Part shown: one piece after another, positions 9,017-17,936 of the stretch
Layout of the letters: the number at the start of each line of letters is the position of its first letter
Position numbering within the stretch: position 1 is the first letter of the stretch
Source: Desulfosediminicola ganghwensis
Lineage (GTDB): Bacteria > Desulfobacterota > Desulfobulbia > Desulfobulbales > Desulfocapsaceae
Direction of reading: 5' to 3'
NCBI RefSeq assembly: GCF_005116675.2
Contig: NZ_CP050699.1
Span: 4,266,001 to 4,330,000, forward strand
Length of the DNA stretch: 64,000 nucleotides
The notes under the pieces: generated by a model
What the model was told of the DNA's origin: nothing
What the model saw: the letters and a program-made list of their open reading frames with translations, nothing else
Database searches by the model: none
Program-made: the position numbers and the translations under genes

Positions 9017-9343
9017 TATCTTCACCCTCACCTACTGTAATTTCGTGGTTCATCTGCAATAATTTCAAAGAATACACTATGCCAATTGAATGGAAAAATG
9101 GCCATCACTTTCCAATCAGGTAAGCAGCTTCTGGTGCACCGTTCAGAGAAAAACCTGCACCAGGATCAGCGTTATTTCTATTCCACAACAAGATGAAATC
9201 TATTGAAATATATGCGATCATTCGACTACATTCGCCCATGGCCTTTTAACTGCCACATTGCCGGGGTCCCAAAGTTCATAGTATGTCATACTATTATTCT
9301 TTACCCCCGTCTGAACCCTAAAATCATCGCGTGAGGAGAAATC
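9017..9343. other. Intergenic region upstream of SBF transporter
   Basis: 327 bases without a gene, holding the divergent control regions of the coiled-coil protein and the transporter. The main structured element is a palindrome at 9278-9294, listed separately. Confidence 0.5.
9278..9294. promoter_or_regulatory. Operator-like palindrome before the SBF transporter
   Basis: ATAGTATG-T-CATACTAT: eight-base arms around one base, 50 bases before the GTG start. Too tight for a hairpin and the right size for a dimeric repressor site (GTAT/ATAC half-sites). No regulator gene is adjacent. Confidence 0.4.
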
Positions 9344-10303
9344 GTGTCTCAGTGGTTGAAAAAAAACTGGTTCCTGCTTGGTCTGATAGGCGCAGGTGCT
9401 CTTCCTCTCATGGATATCAGCGGGATAACTGTTGATGCAGGCAGGTGGGCAAAAGCCAATCACGGTCCTGACATCATCATCGTACTGATATTTTTTCTCT
9501 CAGGCCTTGCCTTAAATACTCGCCAGATACGCGCCGGTTTCGCCGATTACCAGGGTACCTTACTGGCACTTCTGGTTATTTTTCTACTTTCTCCAATTGT
9601 GGCGATTGTATTTTCTTTCCTGCCACTACAGGCCGGAGTGCTGATCGGCCTGCTGCTGGTAGCCGCAATGCCTACAACGCTGAGCAGCGGAGTGGTTATG
9701 TCCGGCAGTGCCGGCGGCAATATGGCACATGCGCTTCTTATCACTATAATTGCCAACAGCCTTGCTGTGATAACAATTCCTTTCTCTCTGGAACTTCTTC
9801 TCTCTTTTGCCGGGCATGAGCAAGAGGTTGTCATCGATCAACTGCCCATTATGTTGAAAATTGCCAAGCTGGTACTGCTACCTCTTCTCTTCGGTATCTT
9901 CATTCGCAATAACTTCGGAAAATGGGTCCAGCAGGTTCTACCCTACACCTCTATACTCAACCAGACCGGGATACTCACAGTTGTCTGGATGGCCTCCTGC
10001 CAGGGTCGCGAAGCCATAGTTGGCAGCCTCGGCTCCGTTCCACTGGTCATTGCGCTTACCTTCACCTTTCACCTCGTACTGGTGCTCCTTGCCCTCCTTC
10101 TTACAGGTTGTACCGGAATTGGCAAAGGCCGGCGGGAAAGTGTTATTCTGATGGGAGGCCAAAAGACCCTGCCGCTCTCCATCATCCTGCAGGTCTCACT
10201 TTTCCCAGAGTATGGTCTGGCGCTGGTAGTCTGTGTGCTTCACCACATAACGCATTTGGCAATGGATGGATTTCTGGTACAGTACCTCAAAGAAAAACAG
10301 TGA
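9344..10303 (+). CDS. Bile acid:sodium symporter family (SBF-like) transporter
   Basis: A 319-residue inner-membrane protein with nine to ten hydrophobic helices, starting at GTG with GAGGAG upstream. The stretches FFLSGLALNTRQIRAGFADY and AAMPTTLSSGVVMSGSAGGN are hallmark segments of the SBF-like (PF13593, YfeH/RCH1-type) branch of the BASS superfamily, including the crossed-helix region with conserved small and polar residues. Members are thought to move organic anions or regulate ion uptake, using sodium; the substrate is unknown. The DUF2156 gene starts 31 bases after its stop and is probably in the same transcript. Confidence 0.87.
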   Translation: MSQWLKKNWFLLGLIGAGALPLMDISGITVDAGRWAKANHGPDIIIVLIFFLSGLALNTRQIRAGFADYQGTLLALLVIFLLSPIVAIVFSFLPLQAGVLIGLLLVAAMPTTLSSGVVMSGSAGGNMAHALLITIIANSLAVITIPFSLELLLSFAGHEQEVVIDQLPIMLKIAKLVLLPLLFGIFIRNNFGKWVQQVLPYTSILNQTGILTVVWMASCQGREAIVGSLGSVPLVIALTFTFHLVLVLLALLLTGCTGIGKGRRESVILMGGQKTLPLSIILQVSLFPEYGLALVVCVLHHITHLAMDGFLVQYLKEKQ

Positions 10304-10334
10304 TCAAAAGTCAATTTGAAAGAGAACTTCAGCC

Positions 10335-11201
10335 ATGAACAGTATCCCGCTCTATCCGGATTCCTGCAGCCTCTCGATGCAACTGCGGCCTGTTCTGCAC
10401 GATCGTCTGCGCCTGCTGCCCGAGGGCATATCCGAATTCACCTTTGCGAATCTCTACCTGTTTCGGGAAAAGCACCAGTATACGCTTTCCCGTCTGGTCA
10501 ATGGGCAGCTCATAATTCTTGGAAATGATAACGGGGCAGACTTTTTCATGCTGCCATTCGAACTGCCCGACCAAAAGACCCTGAGCCAGCTCTTCAAAGA
10601 GCATAGCTCAATGAAATGTGTCTCAGAACCGCAGGCGAGCCAACTCGAAGCCATGGGGTTTACAACGACAGAGGACAGGGATAATTTTGACTACCTCTAT
10701 TCACGCCAGGAATTAGCCGAGCTGAAAGGCAGAAAATTTCACAAGAAACGTAACCTGATAAAAGCCTTTATCAACAACAACGAATACCTCGCTCAGCCCC
10801 TGCTGGACGAACATATAGCTGATGCCCTGCAGATTCTTGAGCTATGGCATAACGAAAATATCGAGAGGGGTGCTAAAGATTACAATGCCGCCCGTGAAGC
10901 CCTGGAGCAATCCTGGGATTTGCAGCTCTGTGGAGGGATTTACTTCGTTGACGGTCAGCCGGCTGCTTACAGCCTGGGTGAAGAACTCGCCAACGGAACC
11001 AGCTTTGTCATCCATTTCGAAAAAGCGGTGGGCGGTTTTAAGGGCCTCTATCAGTTCATCAATCAGACTTTTGCCGCCATCCTGCCCAGTTTTTACATGA
11101 CCATCAACAGAGAACAGGATCTGGGTGATCCCGGTCTTCGCCAGGCCAAACACAGCTACAAGCCCATTGGCTATGTAAAAAAATACAGGGCAAGCCTGTA
11201 A
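10335..11201 (+). CDS. DUF2156 (phosphatidylglycerol lysyltransferase C-terminal-like) protein
   Basis: A 288-residue soluble protein. The opening SEFTFANLYLFREK, the central KGRKFHKKRNLIKAFINN and the late DLGDPGLRQAKHSYKPIGYVKKY are typical of the DUF2156 family, a double-GNAT fold related to the C-terminal domain of MprF lysyl-phosphatidylglycerol synthases. It lacks the membrane flippase half of MprF. Family members are presumed aminoacyl- or acyltransferases, but most are untested. It follows the SBF transporter by 31 bases, which suggests a joint role, for example modification of a transported compound or of membrane lipid. That functional link is inference. Confidence 0.82.
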   Translation: MNSIPLYPDSCSLSMQLRPVLHDRLRLLPEGISEFTFANLYLFREKHQYTLSRLVNGQLIILGNDNGADFFMLPFELPDQKTLSQLFKEHSSMKCVSEPQASQLEAMGFTTTEDRDNFDYLYSRQELAELKGRKFHKKRNLIKAFINNNEYLAQPLLDEHIADALQILELWHNENIERGAKDYNAAREALEQSWDLQLCGGIYFVDGQPAAYSLGEELANGTSFVIHFEKAVGGFKGLYQFINQTFAAILPSFYMTINREQDLGDPGLRQAKHSYKPIGYVKKYRASL

Positions 11202-11260
11202 GCGGCCGGCCCTGTACAATGGAGCTATCTCAAACTGGTGCACATTGCAGCACCTGTCGA

Positions 11261-12676
11261 CTACATCAGCTTTTCCTTCAAATTCGAAGCAGTACTGATT
11301 TCGATATATGACGGACCATGACTGGCACCGAAGCTGCCGGCCAACACGATAATCAGGTCATCATCCTTGAACTGTTTCTCATCCAGCAGTCTGCAGATTG
11401 ACTTTCGGAGCGGCTCTGCAGAACTCTCCTCCCGGGATATGGTCTCTGCGTAAACTCCGTACGAGAGTGACAGGCGACGCATCACCTGCTCATCATAAAC
11501 CTGTCCGTAAATAATATTGCAGCCCCGATATGCTGCAAGCTCCAGGATTGAGTTACCAGTCTGGGAGTCTGCAACAATGGCCTGGGTCTCAAGCCGCATT
11601 GAGGCTTTTACCGCGGCTTTGGCCAGGTAGGCGGCGATCCTGTTTTCATGGCTGTAAGCGACATCCAGGGGATTTCGCTTTTGCTCTTCCACCTCTTTGA
11701 TTACTTTGGCCATGGTTCGCACTGCCTCCTCAGGATATTTGCCGTTGGCAGTCTCTCCTGAGAGCATCAGTGCGTCGGCGTGGTCGAGGCAGGCATTTGC
11801 TACATCTGACACCTCGGCCCTGGTCGGCCGTGGCGATTCGATCATGGTATGAAGCATCTGAGTTGCGACGATCACCGGGCTGCGCCTTTCAACGCAGGTT
11901 TCAATAATCCGTTTCTGAATGAGTGGGATTTTCTCCGTAGGCACTTCCACCGCCAGGTCGCCACGCGCTACCATGATCCCGTAGGCGTGATCGAGAATCT
12001 CGTCAATATTTTCCACCCCCTGAGAGTTCTCAATCTTGGCGATAATCTTGATCGGCGAGTTCATCTCACCAAGTATCTCAGAGACTGCCAGCACATCTTC
12101 TTTATTTCTGACAAAAGAGTGGGCAATGAAATCAAGATTGTTTTCCGCTGCAAAGCGAATGAACCCCTTGTCTTTCTCGCTCAAGGCGGGCAATTTCACA
12201 TGAACTGAGGGGATATTGATGCTTTTATGTTTTTTGATAACACCATCATTTTGCACAATACAGGAGAGATAGCTGTCGTCTTTGGCGGTAACGGTGAGCC
12301 CCACCAGACCATCATCAATCATGATCGAGCTGCCCACAGGAATATCTTCGACGAATTTATCGTAATTGACACATATCACGTCATCATGGGAGTCCTCGTC
12401 CGGCGCGCCCTTGAAGCGGATGATATCATCCACCTTGACGTTCAGAGATTCTGCCATGTCACAGGTCCTGATTTCCGGGCCTTTGGTATCAAGCAGCAAT
12501 CCGATCTTGCTGGAAACAGCCCTGGTGTTGCTGATTACCTCCAGGGCATCGTCGTGGGTCATATGCGCGGTATTGAGGCGAACCACGTTCACCCCCGCAT
12601 CATAGAGCCGTTTGATAAATGGTACAGAGCAGTTCAGGTTGGAAATTGTCGCTACAATTTTTGTCTTTTTCTGCAT
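11261..12676 (-). CDS. pyk: Pyruvate kinase
   Basis: A 471-residue enzyme making pyruvate and ATP from phosphoenolpyruvate and ADP. Start at ATG 12676 with GGAAGG eight bases ahead; a longer frame to 12733 lacks conservation. Landmarks: DTKGPEIR with the glutamate typical of potassium-dependent enzymes, IIAKIEN with the catalytic lysine, MVARGDLAVEVP, and VATQMLHTMIESPRPTRAEV. The usual NFSHG substrate-loop motif near the N-terminus is replaced by NTAHM, and ARGDLG by ARGDLA. I recall this NTAH form from Bacteroidetes-type pyruvate kinases, so the gene may come from another lineage. No extra phosphohistidine domain. Confidence 0.95.
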   Translation of the reverse strand: MQKKTKIVATISNLNCSVPFIKRLYDAGVNVVRLNTAHMTHDDALEVISNTRAVSSKIGLLLDTKGPEIRTCDMAESLNVKVDDIIRFKGAPDEDSHDDVICVNYDKFVEDIPVGSSIMIDDGLVGLTVTAKDDSYLSCIVQNDGVIKKHKSINIPSVHVKLPALSEKDKGFIRFAAENNLDFIAHSFVRNKEDVLAVSEILGEMNSPIKIIAKIENSQGVENIDEILDHAYGIMVARGDLAVEVPTEKIPLIQKRIIETCVERRSPVIVATQMLHTMIESPRPTRAEVSDVANACLDHADALMLSGETANGKYPEEAVRTMAKVIKEVEEQKRNPLDVAYSHENRIAAYLAKAAVKASMRLETQAIVADSQTGNSILELAAYRGCNIIYGQVYDEQVMRRLSLSYGVYAETISREESSAEPLRKSICRLLDEKQFKDDDLIIVLAGSFGASHGPSYIEISTASNLKEKLM

Positions 12677-12812
12677 GATTGTGACCTTCCTTGTACAAGG
12701 GGTAAGCTTTAAATGCCGTACTCCCGGCCGCAATAATTACAACGAATACAGCCACGGTTCACCAGAAGTATGGCATAAAATCCTCGTCCGTTCCACGCAG
12801 AAACCAACCTGT

Positions 12813-13172
12813 TTATCCTCCGGCCAGCTTCACCGTGAACCCTTTTTTCTTCAGGCACTCCACCAGGGCCTGTCGATGATCTCCCTGAATCTCGATAATA
12901 CCGTCTTTCACTGTGCCGCCGGTACCACTGTTCTGCTTCAGTTCTTTAGCCAGCTTTTTGAGTTCTGCCCCGACCAGAGGTACTCCGCTAACCAGCGAAA
13001 CCCCGCTTCCCTTGCGTCCTTTGGTCTGGCGGCTCACCCTGACCACGCCGTCATTCGGCACATCCTGCCGCTTTGGAGCACAACGACACTTCTTTAATTG
13101 TTGCCCGCAATCGGGACATCGCCCACCAGTCTCGGTTGAATAGACCAGGGTGGAATCACCTGATTTTCTCAT
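12813..13172 (-). CDS. yciH: SUI1/YciH-type translation initiation factor-like protein
   Basis: 119 residues from the ATG at 13172 (MRKSGDSTLVYSTETG), with AGGAG 11 bases ahead. The C-terminal 75 residues match the eIF1/SUI1 fold of YciH, including VVRVSRQTKGRKGSGVSLV, a central conserved GTGGTVKDG and the ending KGFTVKLAGG. The N-terminal part carries CPDCGQQLKKCRC, a compact four-cysteine cluster that could bind zinc and that E. coli YciH lacks. YciH-type proteins can act in initiation fidelity; the exact role in bacteria is unsettled. It lies between pyk and topB in the same orientation, 34 bases after topB. Confidence 0.9.
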   Translation of the reverse strand: MRKSGDSTLVYSTETGGRCPDCGQQLKKCRCAPKRQDVPNDGVVRVSRQTKGRKGSGVSLVSGVPLVGAELKKLAKELKQNSGTGGTVKDGIIEIQGDHRQALVECLKKKGFTVKLAGG

Positions 13173-13206
13173 GTTCTCAATTTCTCCTGATTCTCTTCCT
13201 GTTTCA

Positions 13207-15585
13207 TCAAGCCTGATCAGCCGCATCTTTTTTTGCAACAGTCGGATTTTGGGCCGGACGCTGCTGCTGGCGGTTATCTCCCCGTCGCTGATCGAAATTC
13301 ATAATATCACCCGGCTGGCCATTGTTATCATGCCGTAAGGGGTGACTTGCGTTTTCACATTTCCAGAAATAGAAATTGGCATTCTTCATGGAACGTATTC
13401 GCGTCATCTGTTTTTTGCACCCCTCAGCAGGACAAGGCACCTTGGCTGCGTTGGGATCGATGAGCGGCTCACCCGGTGTACCATTTTCATCCCGCAAAAG
13501 AGGACATTTCCCTTCCTTTCCTGTGGAACATGCCCAGAAGTAACTGCCCATTCTTCTGTTGCTTTCATAACGGATGAGATAGCCTTTTTCACAGTGAGGA
13601 CATTTCGGCCCTGTCTCAGGCCTATCCATAAAAGCAGCGCCGGGGGCACCATTGTAGTCCGAACGAAGCGGACAACCTTTCTCCTCACCAGCGTCACACA
13701 CCCAGAAAAATCGCCCTTTCTTGGTTTTCGACTCCAGCCTGGAAAGTCGACCGCCGCAGAGGCATCTGTATATCTTGCCGGTAACCTTTTCGGAGAACCT
13801 GGTAGCAAGGGCATAACGCACCATGTTCAACATTCGCCGGGTGAGTTCAGCCATAAACGCCTCCCGGTCAAGATCTCCCTCACAAATTCTGTTAAGAGCA
13901 TCCTCCCAGATTGCCGTCATGCCTGGATTCTTCAGCGACGGGTGGATTTTATCAATCAGTTCCCGGCCAAGGGGTGTGGAAATGAGCACCTTACCCTTCT
14001 TCTCCAGATAGGTGCGGTTCTGCAACTCACCGATAATATTGGTTCTGGTAGCAGAGGTGCCAATCCCCGAGTTTTCCTTGAGGCGTGCCTTGATCACAGG
14101 GTCATCCACATATTTATGTACCTCGGTCATAGCAACCTGCAGAGATGCCTCGGTGAATCTGCTGGGTGGTTTGGTGAACTTCTGTTCCTTTTCCACCTGC
14201 TCTATGCCAACAGGATCACCTTTTTTCACTCGAGGCAGCAATTTCTCTTTGGTCTGCTGATCGTTCAGCACCATCCACCCCTTATCCTTGATGGCAATTC
14301 CGCTGCCCTTCCACAGCTCTTCTTCGACCTCTGCCACTATCGAGCTGGAGTAGTACTGATAATCCGGGTAGAACTGTTTCAGAAATCTCTTTGCCACCAG
14401 CTGGTATATGTTCCACTCTTCTTCAGTGAGACGCGGCGGTTTCACCTCTGTGGGAATTATTCCATGATGGGCCTCGGCACCTTGCTTTTTCGTGTTCCAG
14501 GCCGGGGACTGAATTGTGGGATCTGCCTCATGCGCCCCTTCCATATTCTGGGCTCGCAAAGTGGCCAGAACACGTGGTGCATCCTCAAACATTTCGTTGG
14601 GCAAATACCTGCACTCTGTACGCATATAGGTAAGGACTTTATGCTTCTCATACAACCCCTGGCCAATATCCAGGGTTTGCTTAGGCGAGTAGCCGAACTT
14701 GTCTTCCGCTTTTTTCTGCAAATCTGAGAGCAGAAACGGCAAGGGCGGGCTCTTCCGCTTGAGGGTATCTTTTTTACTTTTTACGACTCCATCTTTACCG
14801 CTGACCTTGGCGATTACCTGCTCTGCCACTGCCGGGTTGACCAACCTGCCCTCTGCATCTAGCCCGGAAGTTAATTCGTCCGGTTCCCAGGTTGCGACAA
14901 AATTGCCTTCAGGATGCTGGACAGTAGCCCGTAATACCCAATAGGGTTTCTTGGTGAACTGCTCGATTTCCCGGTCCCGGTCCACCACCAGCGCCAGGGT
15001 CGGCGTTTGCACCCTGCCAGCTGAGAGTACATTGTTCTGGCCGGCTGCCAGGGTAAGGCCACGGGTGACGTTGATACCCACCAGCCAGTCAGCATTTGAG
15101 CGACAGATGGCGGCATCTTTGATATTTCTGAACTCGTTATTGTCTTTGAGGCTCTTGAATCCTTTTTCGATAGTCCGCACATCAAGCGCCGAGATCCAGA
15201 GCCGATCCGCCGGGCCGGTGTATCCCAGGTAATCGAGAACTTCGTCTATGATCAGCTGCCCTTCCCTCTCGGGATCTCCGGCATTGATCACCTTGTCGGA
15301 ATTTTTCAAAAGACCTTCAATTATAGCCAGCTGTTCCCTGGAACGTGGAATTGGCTCGAGTATCCATTCATCCGGAATTATCGGCAGATCGTCAGCACGC
15401 CACCGCTTGAATCTGGGGTTATAGACATGCGGGTCGGCCTGCTCAAGGATGTGGCCTACGCACCAGGTGCAGACAATATCCCCCTTGCATTTGTAGTAAC
15501 CTTTGCCACGGCCCACGATTCCCAGGTAACTGGCGAGATCCTTACCAACACTTGGTTTCTCTGCTATAAGCAGCGTTATTCCCAT
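13207..15585 (-). CDS. topB: DNA topoisomerase III (type IA)
   Basis: 792 residues, starting at ATG 15585 with AGGAG eight bases upstream. The TOPRIM domain opens with LLIAEKPSVGKDLA and carries NAGDPEREGQLI with the metal-binding acidic residues. The active-site tyrosine is Tyr320 in TYMRTECRYLP. After the core (about residue 600) come three C-terminal zinc-finger modules: one starting CLCGGRLSR, one CPHCEKGY and one CPAEGCKK; the last keeps three cysteines and ends with a histidine. It relaxes or decatenates single-strand-containing DNA. The tail after the fingers is rich in Q, R, N and P, probably disordered. A 461-codon antisense frame over this gene is an artefact. Confidence 0.95.
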   Translation of the reverse strand: MGITLLIAEKPSVGKDLASYLGIVGRGKGYYKCKGDIVCTWCVGHILEQADPHVYNPRFKRWRADDLPIIPDEWILEPIPRSREQLAIIEGLLKNSDKVINAGDPEREGQLIIDEVLDYLGYTGPADRLWISALDVRTIEKGFKSLKDNNEFRNIKDAAICRSNADWLVGINVTRGLTLAAGQNNVLSAGRVQTPTLALVVDRDREIEQFTKKPYWVLRATVQHPEGNFVATWEPDELTSGLDAEGRLVNPAVAEQVIAKVSGKDGVVKSKKDTLKRKSPPLPFLLSDLQKKAEDKFGYSPKQTLDIGQGLYEKHKVLTYMRTECRYLPNEMFEDAPRVLATLRAQNMEGAHEADPTIQSPAWNTKKQGAEAHHGIIPTEVKPPRLTEEEWNIYQLVAKRFLKQFYPDYQYYSSSIVAEVEEELWKGSGIAIKDKGWMVLNDQQTKEKLLPRVKKGDPVGIEQVEKEQKFTKPPSRFTEASLQVAMTEVHKYVDDPVIKARLKENSGIGTSATRTNIIGELQNRTYLEKKGKVLISTPLGRELIDKIHPSLKNPGMTAIWEDALNRICEGDLDREAFMAELTRRMLNMVRYALATRFSEKVTGKIYRCLCGGRLSRLESKTKKGRFFWVCDAGEEKGCPLRSDYNGAPGAAFMDRPETGPKCPHCEKGYLIRYESNRRMGSYFWACSTGKEGKCPLLRDENGTPGEPLIDPNAAKVPCPAEGCKKQMTRIRSMKNANFYFWKCENASHPLRHDNNGQPGDIMNFDQRRGDNRQQQRPAQNPTVAKKDAADQA

Positions 15586-15987
15586 CAATAAAACTCCTGA
15601 CAGCTAAAGGCGTAAAAACATACTGATAACATAGTTGACCCTCCCCAGCATAAACCGGTAACAATAAATTAGCAGACACTATCCTAAGAAATTCTAAAAA
15701 AAATAGTTGGGGTGAGATGAATTTTCGCGGGTTGCGAATGTACCATGGAAGAGATGATAATCACAACCGCTATTGAAAGTTTCTGACGGGGATCATGCTG
15801 CTGCCCCACGCTGAGTCCGCAGGATGTGGTAAGAATAAATAATTTTAGAGGGTGATTGTTACTCGCACTGAGGTTGCCTTATATAAAGAGAGGACAAACG
15901 TTCTCACCAATGGACTATTACCGGCAAAAATGGTAAACAGTGCTCCGTAAACTCGATATACGCTCCCATACCAATCACAAGTAACTC
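15586..15987. other. Divergent intergenic region
   Basis: 402 bases between topB and the CDP-alcohol phosphotransferase gene. No frame looks coding. A candidate promoter toward the phosphotransferase is at 15856-15885: TTGTTA, 18 bases, TATATA. That leaves about 100 untranslated bases before the start, with no obvious fold. Confidence 0.45.
15856..15885 (+). promoter_or_regulatory. Candidate promoter for tandem CDP-alcohol phosphotransferase
   Basis: TTGTTA (15856-15861) and TATATA (15880-15885), spacer 18 bases; four and five consensus matches respectively. Confidence 0.4.
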
Positions 15988-17322
15988 ATGGGAGTTCAAG
16001 ACATACAAAGAGAAAATATGGAAAGAGTACTCGTCATTATCATCGCTTCCCTTATCGGAACCTCGTTTTATATCTGGATTGCCCGCATGGTGCAGAGGCC
16101 ATCGTTCAGGGAACTGATCTATTCACACCAGTGGCTGCTTCACCCCAACTCAATCTGCTATTGGCGTACAGCCATGGCGGTGGTCGGTTTTTTTCTTTAT
16201 TTCTTCAGCCCGTTCCAGTCACTATCCATAATCATCTTCACCTTTGCCGCAATCATGGACGGTGTAGACGGAGTTGTGGCCAGGGGCGCTAACCTCGGCA
16301 CCAAATGGGGGGAATGGCTTGATCCGTTATGCGACAAACTCACCTACTTGCCACCGTTACTGGGCTTTGCCTATATGGGCATAATTTCAGTAAAGCTTGT
16401 CTGGATATTGATCGTTATCGAATTCTTCGGGCAGTTCCTCGCCCGCCATGTGCTCAACCTGCTGAAAACCTCCGGTGCCGCCAATAACTTCGGCAAAATT
16501 AAGGCGATTATCTGTTTTGCACTGGTGATCTTTTGCGCCCTGCTGGATGCCAACCCTGCACTTATCAACCTTGGCAATGAGATACTCATCGCCTGCATCA
16601 TTTTAGCGGCTGCCTCTATTGTCTTTAAGTTTATTCCAAACCGCCTCTATGCAGACCTGCTCTCTACCATGAACTTCTGCTGCGGTGTCGCAAGCCTCTA
16701 CCTCGCTCACAATTATCTTTTTTCCTGGGCAATCTGCATCATAATCATGGGTCAGCTTTTTGATCTCTTTGATGGCAGAATGGCAGAATTACATGGTGGT
16801 ACCAAATACGGGCCCTACCTTGATGATATCGCAGACTTCGTCAGCTTCGGGCTAGCTCCTGCCTATATGCTGATCATACTGGGCGGTAATTTCGCCTGGC
16901 TTTTTGCCGCCATATACCTGGCTGGTGTGGCTTTCAGGCTTATCCGGTTCGTCACTGTAGACAAGATGCGTAATGACCTGCCCGAGGGTATTTTCAACGG
17001 CCTGCCAAGCCCCGCCGGAGCCCTGTTCGTGCTGGGCGCGACCCTTGTCTGCCCACCTGTTCTCTTGCTGGGCATGGCTGGACTTTCCACCGCTTTCATG
17101 GTGAGCCATATCCGATTCGCCCATTTTGGACGCGTAATCATGAAGCAGATTCCCCGTCCTGTCTTTTTTGTTATCAGTTCCTCAATAATTGTTATGCTGG
17201 CATACATTCTTAAGACAAAAAATATCGAGATGTTCGGTTATCTCATATTGGGTTCTGTACTGCTCTATATGGTAACCGGCAGAATGTGGCTCCCAGCTGC
17301 GAACCCGCCTCCCAAGGCATAG
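15988..17322 (+). CDS. Fused tandem CDP-alcohol phosphatidyltransferase
   Basis: A 444-residue membrane protein with two CDP-OH-P-transf domains, each about 200 residues. The first (about 40-200) has the perfect signature: Asp91, Asp94, Gly95, Ala98, Arg99, Gly108, Asp112, Asp116, with the DPLCDK context seen in PgsA. The second (about 215-400) has Asp259, Asp262, Gly263, Ala266, Gly275, Asp279, Asp283, with the DFVSFGLAPA context seen in PssA, but the signature arginine is Glu267 and the spacer is seven rather than eight residues. It may therefore make two phospholipid head groups or have one catalytic and one altered domain. No strong ribosome site at 15988; ATG at 16018 is an alternative start. 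Confidence 0.85.
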   Translation: MGVQDIQRENMERVLVIIIASLIGTSFYIWIARMVQRPSFRELIYSHQWLLHPNSICYWRTAMAVVGFFLYFFSPFQSLSIIIFTFAAIMDGVDGVVARGANLGTKWGEWLDPLCDKLTYLPPLLGFAYMGIISVKLVWILIVIEFFGQFLARHVLNLLKTSGAANNFGKIKAIICFALVIFCALLDANPALINLGNEILIACIILAAASIVFKFIPNRLYADLLSTMNFCCGVASLYLAHNYLFSWAICIIIMGQLFDLFDGRMAELHGGTKYGPYLDDIADFVSFGLAPAYMLIILGGNFAWLFAAIYLAGVAFRLIRFVTVDKMRNDLPEGIFNGLPSPAGALFVLGATLVCPPVLLLGMAGLSTAFMVSHIRFAHFGRVIMKQIPRPVFFVISSSIIVMLAYILKTKNIEMFGYLILGSVLLYMVTGRMWLPAANPPPKA

Positions 17323-17335
17323 CTTCAGTTATCGA

Positions 17336-17385
17336 TTCCAGGGCAGTTCTTTCTAAAACTACTGCCCCGGAAAATTCGCTTTTTT
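17336..17385 (+). terminator. Probable terminator after phosphotransferase gene
   Basis: An imperfect hairpin: 17336-17347 pairs with 17361-17372 with one A/C mismatch, loop 13 bases, then a T-run at 17379-17385 six bases after the stem. Confidence 0.5.
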
Positions 17386-17548
17386 ACCCCATCATTTCGA
17401 TATATTACAATACATTCTCTAATTTTTACGTGACAGCCTGTACGTATGTCTTACAATTTACCTGATAAAGATTATTAAGATCAATACCATTACAGGAGAG
17501 AGCGCTTACCTGATTGATCGTGATCAGATTTTATGCCTCATTTTTGTC

Positions 17549-17881
17549 ATGTTCCAACCATTAGATACACCACAACCAAAACAGCTTCCGCGCACTGTCG
17601 AGGAGGTTGTCACCATCCTGCTAAACGACCTGCCGCTTCGAGACAGAGTTGTACTTTCCACACTCAGCGAAGAAGAACTCGATACCTCTGTTTACCTTGC
17701 TCTCGCCAAATCCATTCGCGAAGAGTTCGGTCTTTACAACGGTAACGATTCTCTTATCGCCTCCTGCAACTCGTTTCTCGGTGTGGAGTACGACAGCTAT
17801 GAAGACCCGGCGATGGTTATCATCAAAGAACTCTGGAAAAAGATCAAAGGAAACCATCGCCTGAGAGTCATCAAAGGCTGA
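17549..17881 (+). CDS. DUF6794-like small helical protein
   Basis: A 110-residue soluble protein. The block LPRTVEEVVTILLNDLPLRD and the later FGLYNGNDSLIASC with DPAMVIIKELWKKIKG fit the DUF6794 family as I remember it, a short helical domain of unknown function found singly or repeated in varied bacteria. No signal peptide, metal site or membrane segment. The start lacks a clear ribosome site; an overlapping ATG at 17533 is in another frame. It is convergent with the next gene. Confidence 0.65.
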   Translation: MFQPLDTPQPKQLPRTVEEVVTILLNDLPLRDRVVLSTLSEEELDTSVYLALAKSIREEFGLYNGNDSLIASCNSFLGVEYDSYEDPAMVIIKELWKKIKGNHRLRVIKG

Positions 17882-17936
17882 GTCGGTACCTACTCTCACC
17901 ACACGTAGCCCCTGTCCCTGGTGGTGCCTGCTGGTG

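Noticed and set aside
13342..14727. 461-codon open frame on the plus strand opposite topB
   Set aside because: It is the mirror of the well supported topoisomerase gene, has no ribosome site and its protein has no domain pattern.
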